Below are positions 21,782-33,759 of a stretch of 64,000 bases of DNA, one piece after another (within the stretch, counting starts at the first letter, position 1; the number at the start of each line of letters is the position of its first letter). The notes beneath the pieces were generated by a model. That model worked only from the letters and a program-made list of their open reading frames with translations. It had not been told where the DNA came from and made no database searches. Made by a program: the position numbers and the translations under genes. Source of the stretch: Ophioderma brevispina. Lineage: Eukaryota > Echinodermata > Ophiuroidea > Amphilepidida > Ophiodermatidae. Location of the stretch: the NCBI GenBank assembly GCA_023653785.1, contig JAMKCH010058073.1, positions 1-64,000 of the forward strand. The letters run 5' to 3'.

Positions 21782-24700
21782 CTGATTTGGCGAGTTGAGT
21801 CGGTGGTGGTGTTTTGAAACAAACAAACAAACAGGGGAAAATTTTAAAAGTTAGTATCTCCTATTTCTAAATAATGTTTATTATATAATCAATATAAGGG
21901 GTGATTCCGTTTTTACTCAGATGGGTGATCTGTTATTTTCTAGTAATTTTGACAAGCAATTCAAACATTTCACAAATCATACACCAAATGAACTTTAAAA
22001 AATGATATTATTTTTCACACTTGTTGCCATGGTTTATCTCAGCCCCCGTGAATGGCTAAACTATTAAACGTAAATCACGTGCCATTTTATTTGGTGTACA
22101 TTAAGTGACATTTTCAGAGAAGTTCGCTGGCCCATTTGGAAAACGGAAAGGGTGGAACTTTAAAAATCGGAAGAACATTGTCTGCTTCACGGGTTTTTGC
22201 AACGAGAGATTCAATAACAGGTATCTCCAAAAATATGAAATTCGATTTTTGCATTAATATAAGCTTTATATCAAAAATATCCCCATGTTGAAAGGATCAG
22301 CTGAGAAGTATTTCTTCGGTACAAAAAGTGTGAAATCGAATTCGTATAGGAGCAAATACAAAATTAGACTATGTTCTTAATTGAATTCGCAAATGACAAT
22401 CACTTTTTTTTTATTTCAAGGATTTCGGTAAAACCAAGGACATGTAAGGAAATCTATTGGGCGGGTCTTATCTTTATGAAATCACTATATACAACACAAT
22501 TTATGGGGACTCCAAAATCTCTCGTGCACCTTTAAATCTGCTACCCAAATTGCATTATACGAGTTTTGGTTTTATCGTTACGCTTGTTTGAAAAATTGCT
22601 GTTTGCTGGTGGTTTTTGAGGGGTTTGAGACGAGATATTGTCCTTTGTGTGGTACTTGGTACTCTTGAAGCGATATTTTGGAACCATGGGTGGATATTCA
22701 GACAATTAAAACGGCCTGTGCATGCTTGAGTTTCTACTCAAATATCCCCATATCAGTCAAAGCTGTCCATTTGCAACGTGTGGCAGGGAGAATCAGTCCT
22801 CCGGGCTCACAGTCCGGGAACAATGGTGAACAATAGGGCACTTATTAGTGACTCTTCAAGCAAACATTAGTTTCACGCTTTTTCCGTTGCCGTCTCTGGA
22901 GCTGGACTATGATACTCGCCGGACGATGATACGATTACACAACGGGATAATCCGCCTTGCAACTTAAAATCATCTAGACAAAAAAATCTATACGGTGTGT
23001 GTTATTTGTTTATTATAAGATGTTTCAGATGGGATATTCAATTTAGAAGCGACCCTTACAGCAGTCCCCTGGTGTCCTTGGAACTGTGAAAATGAATGAC
23101 GACCATACTGGTTGAACAAAATCTGATTGCACGGGTTGTTTAACATAAATAAATTTTTCAGTTATTAAAAAATAATTATATTTAATATGTTAAGGGTTTT
23201 TCACCCAAGAAAACTGAATGGCGTGTTTAAAAACAATCGCTCCTGGTCAAATTACACATTTGATCGATAAAATTAACTTGATTTTCATACAATTTCGTCA
23301 AAATCGTTTAATTTCATCGATATAAGGGCCGAAAACAACTTTATGATTGAGACTCAGATCATGTTTATTTTGAAGAGAAACTACACTGTTCCAGAAATGT
23401 AATCCGATATTTATACTTAATTACATCCAATTGAAAATTTAGATGTAACCGTTACCAGGATTGTCAGAACTGCCCTCCTTCCATCTCTACCAACCTGCGT
23501 TTTAGCAAACATCGAATCGTTCTCAACTTAAAATAAAGAGAACACAAAAACTTTCTGTTGGCTGCATCTTCATTAGGGTACAACCACAAGCAGGCCGACA
23601 CATCCCGCTGGAGCTATTGTTAATGAGTGTCTTGTTCAAATAAGGTCTATTCAACAGACTTAGTAGGCCGGTCGGTGGGAATTTGATATTCGGGTTTAAT
23701 TATAAGTTTAAACAAAAATATGTGGATCCGGTTAGAAAAGTTTTTCTGTTGAAACGGTTTTGGGTGGTTATTAAAAGGACCCATTTTAGACAAATATTTC
23801 TACACGGTCATGATTTGTTCTTGGAAATTCCGAGTAAATCCCGTATTTTGAAATGGCGCCAGTGCGTGACCTGGTGTTGGTGTAACATGGCACAGAGGGA
23901 GTTTTGCTGGCTTCTGTGGGCACACACCACACACATTCATCTATAACAATTAATTTGTTATATTTCGCTACATCTTTTCACGTGCACTTGGACTCAAAGG
24001 GGGGTTCTATAATAGATAGAGAGCAAAACGTTAGTAATCTTTAGAACGTCATAGTCTCGCAGTTTTGCCCCGACCACCCAAAGAAAAACGTGAGTACCAC
24101 AAAAGAAAGCAATGGGCTGCCTCCGCTTCTTCCACAATACTGTGGGGCCGCTTGCATATTACACTATCGGTTTTAGTGATCCAAATTGATGTATGTGGTC
24201 GAGTGGCCAGGTGTTAATAATGTGTACACGGATCATGTGCTCAGCCTCTTTTTTTTTCTCATAATGCCCAATGCGGCTTAGGTGAACGATTGAAAAAAGA
24301 TGTATTCATTAGGCGGTTTATTAAATCAAGACAATGAATGAAAAGATTCGTTGTGTGGCCATGGGTTAGGACAAATTTAACACCACCCAATAGCCCCAAC
24401 ATCCAACAACTGATTGTGGCGTTGTTTTGTATACGAATTGACATTATGTGTGTATACAAGCACCCAAACTAATAATTATCCGTGCATATTCAAAATGTCA
24501 GCGCCCAGCAAGACGACTGTTTTTGATGGGTTCACCCCTGGCTTGACTCCGCCTGCGGTCAGTGGCAATCAGGGCACACAACAGCGCGCCGTTTTGCAAA
24601 AACAGGTGAAAATTTGGCTGCCATGGTGTTGACTTGGTGTGGATTAATATTGTTGGTGTACTTGTCAATTTAAAGCAGCGTAACACAGGCACGGATGCAA

Positions 24701-24815
24701 TATAACGTTTGTATAGCAGCATCATCTTTCTAGTCAACATTAATAATTATAAGTACAAAACTTGATTATGTATGTCGTTTAACTGAGCTTTGTACAGGGT
24801 AGTCAAAAAAACTTG
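21782..24815. other. Unassigned noncoding stretch
   Basis: I found no domain, RNA or clear element in this 3-kb part. The frame at 23683-23946 (plus, 87 aa) has no recognised motif and is not supported by splice context. Confidence 0.4.
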
Positions 24816-25207
24816 CACTGATTGTGTCCGCCATTTGGAATTTTTAAATATATATATTCTAAATATGTGGTTCTGAGAAAGCTTATTTCATTTCTTAATT
24901 TGCTGCATAGATCATTCCAATCGGGAAGTATAGGCCGAGCTTCAGATTTCGAATCAAGAATCTGCAGTGAATAATAGCCTGATTTCTTCTGGACACTGAT
25001 TCCTTCGCTGAACGCCGTTCTTTCAATGCGAACGTGGACAGAGAAGAAAACCCGATACTGATTCAAACGACTGTAGCTCAGTCATACCTAACCGTGTGAA
25101 TGATCTTGCAGCAAAATTAAAGACAATGCACCCCAGCTTTCAACGTACCAAATATGTTAGAACTATATGTTTCTTGAAAATTCAAACTGGCGGACACAAA
25201 CAGGGTG
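24816..25207. mobile_element. MITE with TGTGTCCGCCA inverted ends
   Basis: The left terminus contains CACTGATTGTGTCCGCCATT and the right terminus contains the complement of CTGTTTGTGTCCGCCAGTT. The similarity runs about 55 bases inward on each side with a few mismatches (AATTTT.., then TATTTCTAA.. type). The whole is about 390 bp. No coding capacity is recognised. Confidence 0.6.
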
Positions 25208-25279
25208 AAGTTTTTTTTTCTCACCCGTATAATAGTAGATGACCTTTATCCGTGAAGGTTTATATGATAATACAGACAC

Positions 25280-25368
25280 CACCTCGACAGCTCATCCACT
25301 GTGGTATGTGATAATGGTATATGCGCTCATAATCTGAAGGCGATTAGTTCGAATCCTACTCAGCAATT
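25280..25368 (+). repeat. tRNA-Met-like degenerate sequence
   Basis: The stretch GCGCTCATAATCTGAAGG and the B-box AGTTCGAATCC match the anticodon arm (CAT) and T-arm of an elongator tRNA-Met. The D-arm side carries extra bases and the acceptor stem does not pair. It is a tRNA-derived repeat or pseudogene, not a working tRNA. Confidence 0.6.
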
Positions 25369-26638
25369 TTTTTGTAATATCGCTTTCTCTTATCTTTATG
25401 TTTAAAAAAAAAGCCGGACTAAACTGTATAGTATTGACTGCCTAGCAAACTCCGGAATGGAGATATATTTTGTCAAGGAAGTTAGTTGCTGCTCCCTTCT
25501 CGTTTTAAAGGGCACTAGCAGTTATCTGCCCGAAAAGTTCAAATATTTAAAAATTTTTCAGGAGTAGCTTAAAGTTAAGGATAAATCTGTAGAATCAATA
25601 GTATTTTCCAACTGAAAAAAATGATAGGAAAAGAAGAGAACAGTCAGTATCAAAGATATGATTCTCCATTCAATACGGTTATAGGAAGTGTCGTTAGGGA
25701 CAGTCAGTTAATGGACTAAAGTAACGTATCCCTTATTGGCTGTTTGGTGGATCCTTGTAGGGTATGTTAGGATACCTGTACTGGTTACACAGATGCAATA
25801 ATCTGTTTTTTAGTTTTTTTAGATTGTTGATTTGCAAATCACTGATAGTGCCCAAATACGTCTGGGACCATTTTCATTTACGGTTTTGCATATAGGCACA
25901 CCGGCTGGAGTGGGTGGGTAGAGGGGGGGGGGGGGGTTGCATGGGCGCCAGTGCTAAGACCCATGGGGTAGATTTCTGAGATCATTTTATTTTCCCATTT
26001 AAGAGTTTGCATGACTAAAGCTAAGCCTCGGTGGGGGAGGGGGGATGTACCTTCGGAAAGGGGACCAAAGCCGAGCGATCTCAACAAGACATCCCTTGTG
26101 GCTGACTTTGGTTATGCATGAGATAAACCCATCTTTTGAGTGATATTGCAGTGTCACCTGGTTTGTTTCCGCACATAAATTGTATCGTGGAAATTACCAT
26201 GTCGAACAAGGAAATCCAACATGGTGAATGGCCCTGCTACACAAGTGACACATAGACAACGGTAGGTCTCAAAAAAAAAGTATATTGAGGTCATATGCAA
26301 GCACATGCTTAATACATATTTTTCCATATCCCTAAAAATATTACAAGTCTAGTTTAACAAAATCAGAAAAATTCACAAGATTTTAATCAAAACTGGGCTA
26401 ATTTTTTGATGGTAGTTAAAATCACCATTCAAATGAAAGCTTGGTCAAGATTATGAACTTTGGCAATTGATTAACTGGTTAGTGATTTCCATTCAACCTC
26501 TAGTTCCACTCGCTCAAATCAATTTGTATTGTGATGTCATTGCCATAGTGAATGGTAAGTGAAATTCTATTCCTTGTGAATTGCAAAGTAAAATTACTGC
26601 AAAAAACTACAGAAGCAGCAGCTAGCTTTCGATTTTTA
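25369..26638. other. Unassigned noncoding stretch
   Basis: Holds a TTTTAAAGGGCACTAGCAG motif near 25505 that recalls the TTTAAAG MITE ends, and a poly-G run near 25925. No gene seen. Confidence 0.4.
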
Positions 26639-27085
26639 CCCGGGGGGCCAGTTGTATTCAAAGGTGGATTATGCTGCTTGGAAAATGGCCCATTCCCTTT
26701 CCGAAATGCACCCCTAAACAGTATTTCCACTGGGCAAAAATCATACCATAACCAAGCATTTTTGTCTGTTTTTGCTACCATGAAACAAGTCTTTTTTGTC
26801 AGTAAACAAGAATCAAGGCATTGTGTTGATAATGTATGTAACACTATTATCTGGCTTTTGGGTCATGTATGTTGGTTACTTCCAAATACCCAATATTCTT
26901 GTGATTTGACTCTCGCGTTACATCACAATTTCAGGGTACGAAAAAAACATACTTTTTTCCAATTTTCCGTTTTTTGACACCCTAATCCCAATGTACGCAC
27001 GTTACATCGCAGTTGGAAAAACAGAGACCCTTTACGGTTTCTTGTTCACGCATAATATCACCTTTGAATACGAGTGCCCCCGGGG
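26639..27085. mobile_element. MITE-A, uninterrupted copy
   Basis: Inverted ends of about 28 bases: CCCGGGGGGCCAGTTGTATT then CAAAGGTGG at the left, and at the right the complement of CCCCGGGGGCACTCGTATTC then AAAGGTGA. The body (447 bp) is shared with 33201-33550 plus 39440-39514, and with 46392-46740 plus 50905-50989, where the same element is split by a large insertion. This copy is therefore an unoccupied reference for those sites. Confidence 0.75.
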
Positions 27086-27142
27086 ATTTAGTTGCAAATT
27101 ACTGAATATTTTAACTTCCAATGATTTTTTAGGTATGTGGAT

Positions 27143-27657
27143 CCCGGGGGGGGGGGGGGGGGGGGGTACTCAGTGGAAAAGGGTAGGTACATATATAACA
27201 TATGTGCCGCCGATATGGGTCACATTTTCAGCCTTACTATAACAATGGTTCTTTTTTTTTCCCACCCAGGCTACTATAAAGATGGAACACTTTTTGAGGT
27301 CATTGATACTATATAAATGGGTCAATTTTTGGTCGCATTTTACTATAAAAATGGGTCAATTTTTCAGATTTTCGCTAAAATCACAATGAAAATGGTTGAT
27401 TTTCTAATTTTTTGGAAAAGTTACTATGAAAATGGGCCGATTATGCTAAGATTACTATGAAAATGGTTCGAAATTTCAAAACCAACTATATAAATGGGTC
27501 GAATTTCGGAACCAACTATATAAATGGGTCATATTTTTGTACAATTTGGTCACTATAAACATGGGTCGATTGTTTTACCCGGTGGACGCACACCCGTACC
27601 CAATTTTGGGTCGAGTACTTTTTTTTTTTTTTTTTTTTGTACCCCCCCCCCCCGGGG
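27143..27657. repeat. Element with G/C-run ends and TATAAAATGGGTC repeats
   Basis: Left end CCC then a G run then TACTCAGTGG; right end GAGTAC, a T run, then GTACCCCCC..GGGG, so the ends are inverted. Between them (27250-27565) a motif close to ACTATAWAAATGGGTC recurs about nine times at irregular spacing, with later copies near 27485 and 27515 almost the same. It directly follows MITE-A. Confidence 0.65.
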
Positions 27658-27870
27658 TGGGATGTGGATTTGAATGCATTAAATATGTGCTTGCATATGG
27701 CTTCAAATTAATTTCTAATGAGACCCCCACTTTAAAGAGAGGCACATCAGTGATGCTGGTGTCAGAGATGGTAAAGTATTATAATGAATTTGTTGGCTGA
27801 TTTGAAGTTTACAGGCGGCGATCGATTGCAAAAGTCAATCGACGACCTGTGAAAAGCCTTATCAACTCAC

Positions 27871-27987
27871 AGCATAAACCGCACATTACTGGACAACCAT
27901 CCGGAATTGCAGCGTGTTGACCGCAATATGCGGGTGATGGCCAGCCTGGACTTTGCCAACAGTTGCTATGCCAATCGTCACAGATGT
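27871..27987 (-). CDS. ShK-like (ShKT) domain exon
   Basis: A 117-nt phase 1-1 exon encodes 39 residues with six cysteines in ShK order: DICDDWHSNC, AYCGQHAAIPDGC and a CPVMCGLC end. The acceptor is ACAACAG and the donor GTGAGTTG. ShK-like modules occur in ion-channel-blocking peptides of cnidarians and worms. They also occur widely as small modules in secreted animal proteases and mosaic proteins. Here the splice-phase context points to a module of a mosaic protein rather than a free toxin. No frame break is visible. A GA-rich microsatellite (28003-28053) lies just upstream in the intron. Confidence 0.85.
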
Positions 27988-28002
27988 CTGTTGTAAAATA
28001 TA

Positions 28003-28053
28003 TGAGAGTGAGAGTGAGTGAGTGAGAGAGAGTGAGAGAGAGAGAGAGAGAGA
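28003..28053. repeat. GAGT/GA microsatellite
   Basis: Simple repeat of GAGTGA passing into (GA)n, in the intron upstream of the ShK exon. Confidence 0.9.
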
Positions 28054-28171
28054 AACGACGTTTGTGCATTTACCGCATTATATTTGATGCCTATAGAAGA
28101 ACACCGTTAAATTAAACATTAATCCCTTCGCACCTATAGAAAACCAAGCGTTTTCTTGCAAATAAATGAAT

Positions 28172-28245
28172 ACTTTTAGGTAGCGGATTCGAACCGGCGA
28201 TCTCTGGATTGTGAGACCAGTTCTCTACTGAGTTATTCAGCCTCA
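28172..28245 (-). repeat. tRNA-Val-like degenerate sequence
   Basis: On the minus strand an anticodon-loop stretch CTCACAA (CAC) lies between short stems, followed by GCCGGTTCGAATCC, a good B-box. The D-arm reads ACTCAGTAGAGAAC. The T-stem has mismatches and the acceptor ends do not pair, so it is a tRNA-derived remnant. Confidence 0.55.
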
Positions 28246-28411
28246 CATTAGACATCAACATCTTTACTCTAAATCAGCAAACCTGTATTACTATGTACTT
28301 GCGGTCAATAGTGATGTAATCGCATAAAGTTTGGTAAACGCAAGAACAGAAGATGGGAAAACAAACGTCGATGGTTTACTGGATCATATTTGATACACTA
28401 CCCTTACTTAC

Positions 28412-28507
28412 CTGTACACGTAGAGCCAAAATAATTAAAGTTGAGACAATCACATGAGCAATCACTTTCTGTTCGTGATCCGCAATTACCACAAATCATG
28501 TTGCAAT
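28412..28507 (-). CDS. EGF-like domain exon
   Basis: A 96-nt phase 1-1 exon of 32 residues, Cys-rich: DCNMICGNCGSRTESDCSCD then CLNFNYFGSTCTG. The spacing (C...C.NxGS....CxCxC....Y.GSxC) is that of an EGF-like module, with one additional cysteine (GNCGS instead of GNGGS). Borders are a TTCACAG acceptor and a GTAAGTAAG donor, both strong. It lies 0.4 kb upstream of the ShK exon in matching phase. EGF-like plus ShK neighbours are common in secreted mosaic proteins. Confidence 0.82.
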
Positions 28508-28989
28508 CTGTGAAATATTTGAAAGAGCAGACGATATTGAAGTTTATGTTTATGATATTCTCTGTCCGACCAAAAAAAAAAAAAAAAATATCCGATTTTA
28601 TTAAAACGAGAACGATGGTACGCTGCGGCTTTTTCAACCATTGTAACATTTACGTTCAGGAACAATTTCAGCTGGGGTTTGAATGAAATTAATGCCAACG
28701 CATGGCAGGTGTGTCCCCCGGGGGCTGCCATTTCGGAAGTGATCTGTAAGACCGCCATTTTCGCTATCGCTGTCCCCCAAAGACCCTTTATTTGTTGCAA
28801 CTATTACTGTTTCATCCAAAGATCGACTCTACTCTTCGAAAAGTTTGCAAAATGTTCAACGATTGACTCCATTGTCTAAAAACAAATAGCGAATTTGTCA
28901 CCCAAATAAGCCTTGTTTATTGCATAGTGACGAAGGGGGGGGGGTCCGATGGACTCTCAAAACGTTGTTTTCGCGCTGGGATTTTCACT

Positions 28990-29330
28990 GAATTTCTTTG
29001 TAATTGTCTAACTTTTAAATGTGTTTGATCTCGCGCGCCTCTTTATCCTAAATCTCAGAAGGCGGTTGGCGATTCCTCGTCATGTGCGCCTCGGTTATGG
29101 AATCAGCTCCCTGTTGATCTCAGAGAGGTAGCGTCGGTTCCTGTCTTCAAGCGGATGCTTATATTTCCTTCATCTGATTGAGCGTTTTTTTCTCTTGTTA
29201 GCTGCTTTTTGTTTTGGATTTATTATTTCTATGTATAGTTGCTTAGTTACTTTTGTATATGTCGCTTTGTAAGGCGCTCTGTTCTCAGTAGAGCGCCATA
29301 TAAATTGTAATAATAATAATATTTTACTAG
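28990..29330 (+). mobile_element. 5'-truncated LINE, reverse transcriptase C-terminus
   Basis: A frame at 29065-29181 encodes GDSSSCAPRLWNQLP, then VDLREVASVPVFKRML and a stop. APRLWN.LP...R and the following F..L are the usual C-terminal signature of non-LTR retrotransposon proteins. It is followed by a short 3' region with a stem (GGCGCTCT..AGAGCGCC), TATAAATTG and an (AAT)n tail, the expected 3' end. Everything upstream is missing, as in most LINE insertions. Confidence 0.8.
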
Positions 29331-29347
29331 TCAAACCAATGCAACTG

Positions 29348-29487
29348 TGCAAAAAATCTCAAAATATTTGAATAATTGGGGGCGCTCTTCAAACCATGTG
29401 TTGTTATTGCTTTAAAGCAGTACTGGCACAATCATATTTTGAAGAGCGCCCCTAATTTTCAAAAATGTTGAGATTTTAGCAAGTTTA
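29348..29487. mobile_element. Short MITE with 45-bp inverted arms
   Basis: The arms contain GGGGCGCTCTTCAAA preceded by AAATCTCAAAATATTTGAA, and their complement. A GCTTTAAAGCAGTACTGGCAC motif is in the middle. Part of the same family is at 63525-63612. Confidence 0.6.
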
Positions 29488-30047
29488 TACAGGGGTAAAA
29501 AAAATAAAATGATCCAATTGAGCTAAATCATGAGCTATCGTATTTTTCTAGTCAAACTGAATAAGAAAATGTATAGTTTGTCTACCTTTTGAACTTTAGT
29601 TTTAGGCATGTAGGCCAAAATATTTTCAAGGTCGTCGTGGGGTAAATTTCCAAAACAGTACGATTTTATACTCGTACATTAGTCCACTCAATCTATGAAA
29701 AATACTAGGTACACCTGGACAAAATTGCTACAGAAGGTTTTCTTGCTGTAACTAGCAGTAAAAGATCTCCCAAACAACATATCAAAAAGGTAGAAAAAGG
29801 GAAATCTGGCAAGACATGCTAATTTGCAATAATACGCCCATATTTCGACAAAGGTATATAACTCATAAATGCACATTTAGGGAGATTTTCCATTTTTCTA
29901 TTAGTATTTGAACATTTTTTGCATGGCTATGCCTGCAAGGTGTGTAGCACTTGCAATTGATATATTAAAAGTGGAAAGTGATGGTCATTATTCAAGATGT
30001 CCGCAATTTTCCCGCCCAAATTAATCTTGTATTCTAGATGTTTTTTC
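29488..30047. other. Unassigned noncoding stretch
   Basis: No gene or clear element recognised before the start of the large duplication. Confidence 0.45.
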
Positions 30048-30626
30048 AGACTACAACCGGGATGGGGAGATCTTTATTTAGCGAATTATTATCAGAGAGT
30101 ATTTATTCAAATGCATTGGGACAGCTAGTGCCGGGAGGATGGGTATATGTGCCTCGGCCAGGTGAAAAATAGGGCCCTTTCCCGTGCCCTTTCAGATAAA
30201 ATGTACCCAAAAATACGGGGTTATTCGGTACACAAGTCGAATAAAAATGGAATCATCCAGTACATTAAGAAGGGGGGAGGGGGCAATGATGTTAAAACCT
30301 GAAGTTAAAATAGGAAGTGCCTCTTTTCCAGAGTTCAAACTGCCATGAAATTATCAAATTGCTGCCATGAAATTATAAAATTGTTAAAAATGTGCACGTA
30401 GGCTGCGAAAAATTGGAATTTGGGTGTTCAAATTCTTTTAAAAAGTGGATAATTTTATGCAAACTTGTGATAAAATTGGATAGCAGGAAAGAAGAGAATG
30501 GGGGTCATTGAGTATGTGAACATTTTAAAAAGGGGGTCATTTGGTAATAGCCTGGGTAATACTTAATAGGTAGGACAGCAGCATAAAAAGGCGGTCAAGC
30601 ATTCTAGATGTCACCAAAGTCAGCAT

Positions 30627-30910
30627 CTCACAGACCTTGACCACGCAGCTCTAACAGGGGATGTGCTGCACAAGATCTACTATAAAGCATCATTTGAGAA
30701 AGTTGCAGATAAAGTCAGCCTACATCTAAATGCCAAAGAGACGGAATGGAATACATGACCGTCAATGAGGGAAGAGAATCATCAACCTATCTGCAGTACA
30801 CTCGGTACCCAACTCAGAAAGGTTAGACCTCAAGTACCTCGGGTCCTCGGGACAGCAAGAAGGACAGACTCAAAAGTAAAGGGCAGCCTGACCGCCAATA
30901 GCATCGCCCC
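30627..30910 (+). mobile_element. RTE-like reverse transcriptase remnant, copy 1
   Basis: The frame reads LTDLDHAALTGDVLHKI, then KVSLHLNAKETE, then a stretch matching YLGS.....DSKKDRLKSKGQ after frame changes. This is the order around the catalytic motif of RTE-type LINE reverse transcriptases (LTDLDxADDIAL ... VGLxLNAxKTE ... YLGS). The catalytic aspartate pair is missing: DHA is followed directly by AL. Short, 5'- and 3'-truncated. Confidence 0.7.
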
Positions 30911-32309
30911 CATACTCCAAGATTTTACCGGAAGTGGTCAACATTTTGATATTTGAAGAAAGCTACTATTTTTCTCATTTACCCTGTGAAATCTTAAAGC
31001 TAAAGGATATTTGGTTTGGAAGTTATGAGCGAAAATGTACCCCATTTTGGTCGACCGATATTAATTTTACACATATAGGCTAAATAAATCATGTTTTTAG
31101 CTCTCACATGAAAACGGGTTGAAATATTAGGGCAAAACTCTACAGATTAGGGTTAGGGCATGAAGGCCATTTATCAAGATGAAAACTTTTATTTACTTAA
31201 ATCGGGTCGTTTCTCTTTTAATATATTGTATTAATACCAAAATAACAGGAAAAAAAAACGGCACCATAGGTTTTATGCAAATTGCATGTTCTGGCCATGC
31301 TTCCCTTTTCCTACCTTTTTGTTGTTCGGGAGGGATGTACAACAAGTTTCAGGCAAGAAAATACATTCTGGCGCAATTTGTCCAGGTCATACCGTATAGA
31401 TTGAGTGGACTGCATGTTGTTTGGTGCATATTATGGCAAAAAAGTTATTCACACTATCTACATCCTTCGAAATATTGACCTTATAGGGCCACTGGCCTTT
31501 GGGACATCCATTAGACCCGTAGAAACCTGCCATAGTGAACCCTATAACTAAGTAAATTACTTACTTTAAACTATTTAAAATTATCTTTTCAGTTTATACA
31601 CAATTAGAGGAACAATTCGCGCTACACTTCTGGAAAGAATCGGAGCACTCCGAGAATTTACCCCCAGTATGACATTGAACAGTTCTTGACTAGACACAAA
31701 CGGTGGTGTAACATTTGAAACGCATTAAAACATTTTAGAATTTGACCACTGTACAAACCTTACCCTTATTTCTCAGATAGCCACAGGGGATTCTTGGGGA
31801 TTCGATATGTGGCTCCTAAGCATCAGGAAATCTCCGCAAAAATACAGCTATGGCTTATATTATTTCCGGGTGTTTTTCATATATCTTGGACTATCAAATG
31901 GTTATAATATGGTTTAATCATCATGGAAATTATGTTCTGTTGCTTTACCACATCCGCGAAACACTTTCACCATCACAATCTCCTGCAATTGGAAGACAAA
32001 TGAGATTCATTCAATTTTTCATCTTTCATTTTACCACTTCACAGCGAAAATAAAATATATAGGTTAATCATAATAAAGAAAAGGGTACTTGTGAAACGCC
32101 CTTGAAGTCGATTCTCGACTTGATGGTCACTGGCTAGAGTTTTGGGTATGAAAAGAAATCAAAGCAAAAGGGCGTTCAGAATAGGAATCCACTTGGACCC
32201 TTATGCACCATGGGGGTGGCAAAATCATCATGAGCTTATGTTTTACATAACAACTAAGACACTTTCAACAAGGTCTCATCAAAAATTTCAACTGATTAAA
32301 TGTACTTAC
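30911..32309. other. Unassigned stretch of the duplication unit
   Basis: No coding or RNA signal recognised. The frame at 31179-31478 is not kept in copy 2. Confidence 0.4.
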
Positions 32310-32406
32310 TAATTAGTTTCGAAACAATGGGTTTAGCTCCGTCTGGACATGCAGTACACGGGGGACCACCCTGTGACCACAAGGTCGAGCTCCGCCGACA
32401 TTTCCA
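32310..32406 (-). CDS. Possible Cys-rich exon, copy 1
   Basis: A 97-nt piece flanked by TTTTTAACAG and GTAAGTAC, both strong splice signals. One frame is fully open: WKCRRSSTLWSQGGPPCTAC then PDGAKPIVSK. Four cysteines and CTACPDG hint at an extracellular Cys-rich module, but I cannot name the family. Its phase (0 in, 1 out) differs from the phase 1-1 exons downstream. Copy 2 has a matching but frame-shifted version at about 45455-45556. It could be the next exon upstream of the EGF-like exon. Confidence 0.45.
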
Positions 32407-32909
32407 CTGTTAAAAACAATATTACCAGCCATGGTAAAGAGTGAGTATGACAAACTTGTTGATTAAGCTTAATGCTTATACAATTAGAATGACGAACACA
32501 TTATTACAGTATCATGATCGATAACATTATCCGATGAACTAATCAAATAGACCTTCTACATATAAATAACTCTTTGCACTAAAAATCAATGCAGTTTAGC
32601 ATTTAAGTACGAGTATTGTATATGGCATTTCAAACTCTAGACTCGCCAAAGTTGCTGGACACCCCTTGCAGTTTCACGCATGAAGGGGCTAAGAATAATT
32701 GCGTAGTATGTGTGCGTTCTGATCATCACGCATTGAGGACGAGTTAGACCGAAAATTAACTCACGCTTCATTATTCCAAAGGCGCCAAATTGGAAACGCC
32801 CGATACGATAATTGATCGGGATTGATGGAGTGTCCTTTTTACTTTGTTTAACATGCTTTGCCAAAAACTCAACCACTGGCCTCTACACGGATAGAGGGCT
32901 GCCGCACAG

Positions 32910-33130
32910 TGAATGGTCACCGAGTGTCACAACAGGAATGGCTTTGCTACCTTGGCAATATGGAGGGAAAAACAATGCATACATGGGCACAGATTCCACA
33001 CAGATGTTCTATGGTTAACACAATTCCTTTAACTTTGACAAGGTGTATGCATTGTTTCCCGCCATATTGTCAAGGTGAAAAGCAACGTATGTGGACACGC
33101 GGCGACTCAGGACCGCTCTCCCATGTGTCG
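32910..33130. repeat. Foldback sequence (palindrome)
   Basis: Arms near 32937-32985 (TTGCTACCTTGGCAATATGG then AGGGAAAAACAATGCATAC) and 33046-33092 (the complement), loop about 60 bases. Weaker complementarity continues outward. The same structure is at about 46105-46300 in copy 2. Confidence 0.65.
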
Positions 33131-33759
33131 GAGGTCAGTGCACTCATAACCCATAACCTAAATAACCAGATTTTGATTTTACTACTGTTGCTCTTCAATG
33201 CCCGGAGAGGGTGCGGCAGGTTGTATTCAAGGTGGATATGATGGTCGTGAACTGAATGCACCCCTAAACAAGTATTAAAAATGTTTAAAAAAAGAAAAAA
33301 CCTAAAAAATTAAAAAAAAATGTCTGTTTTTGCTACCATGAGCAAGTCTTTTGCGCAGTAACAAGTAATCAATGCATGTGTTGATAATATAACCCTTTAT
33401 CGGCTTGTATGTGGCTTTACTTCCAAATAACAATATTTTGATGATTTTTGATCTCGCGTAAATCACAATTTCAGGGTTACGATAAAAAATACCCTTTTTT
33501 CCATATTTGCGTTTTGACACCCTAATCAAATGTACGCGCGTACATACCGTAGTCGGGGGATATGGTCCAAATTATTCCCTGACCGTAAAGTTGAGTATAT
33601 ACACAATGTGTTGCTGACAATTGATTAGATTTAGGGTGTGGAGAATAAAGATCTGCCGGGTGCCACCTGGGCATCCTTTGGCATTGTGAGAAATCAGATG
33701 GCGTTTCGCCATAAATGATGATTATATATTCAACCCATATTATCAAATATGGAGTTACT

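Noticed and set aside
26552..26977. 141-aa plus-strand frame as a gene
   Set aside because: It coincides with MITE-A and is not open in the other copies of that element.
27871..27987. Stand-alone ShK toxin gene
   Set aside because: No signal peptide or propeptide is next to it, and phase 1-1 splice borders with an EGF exon nearby point to a module of a larger protein.
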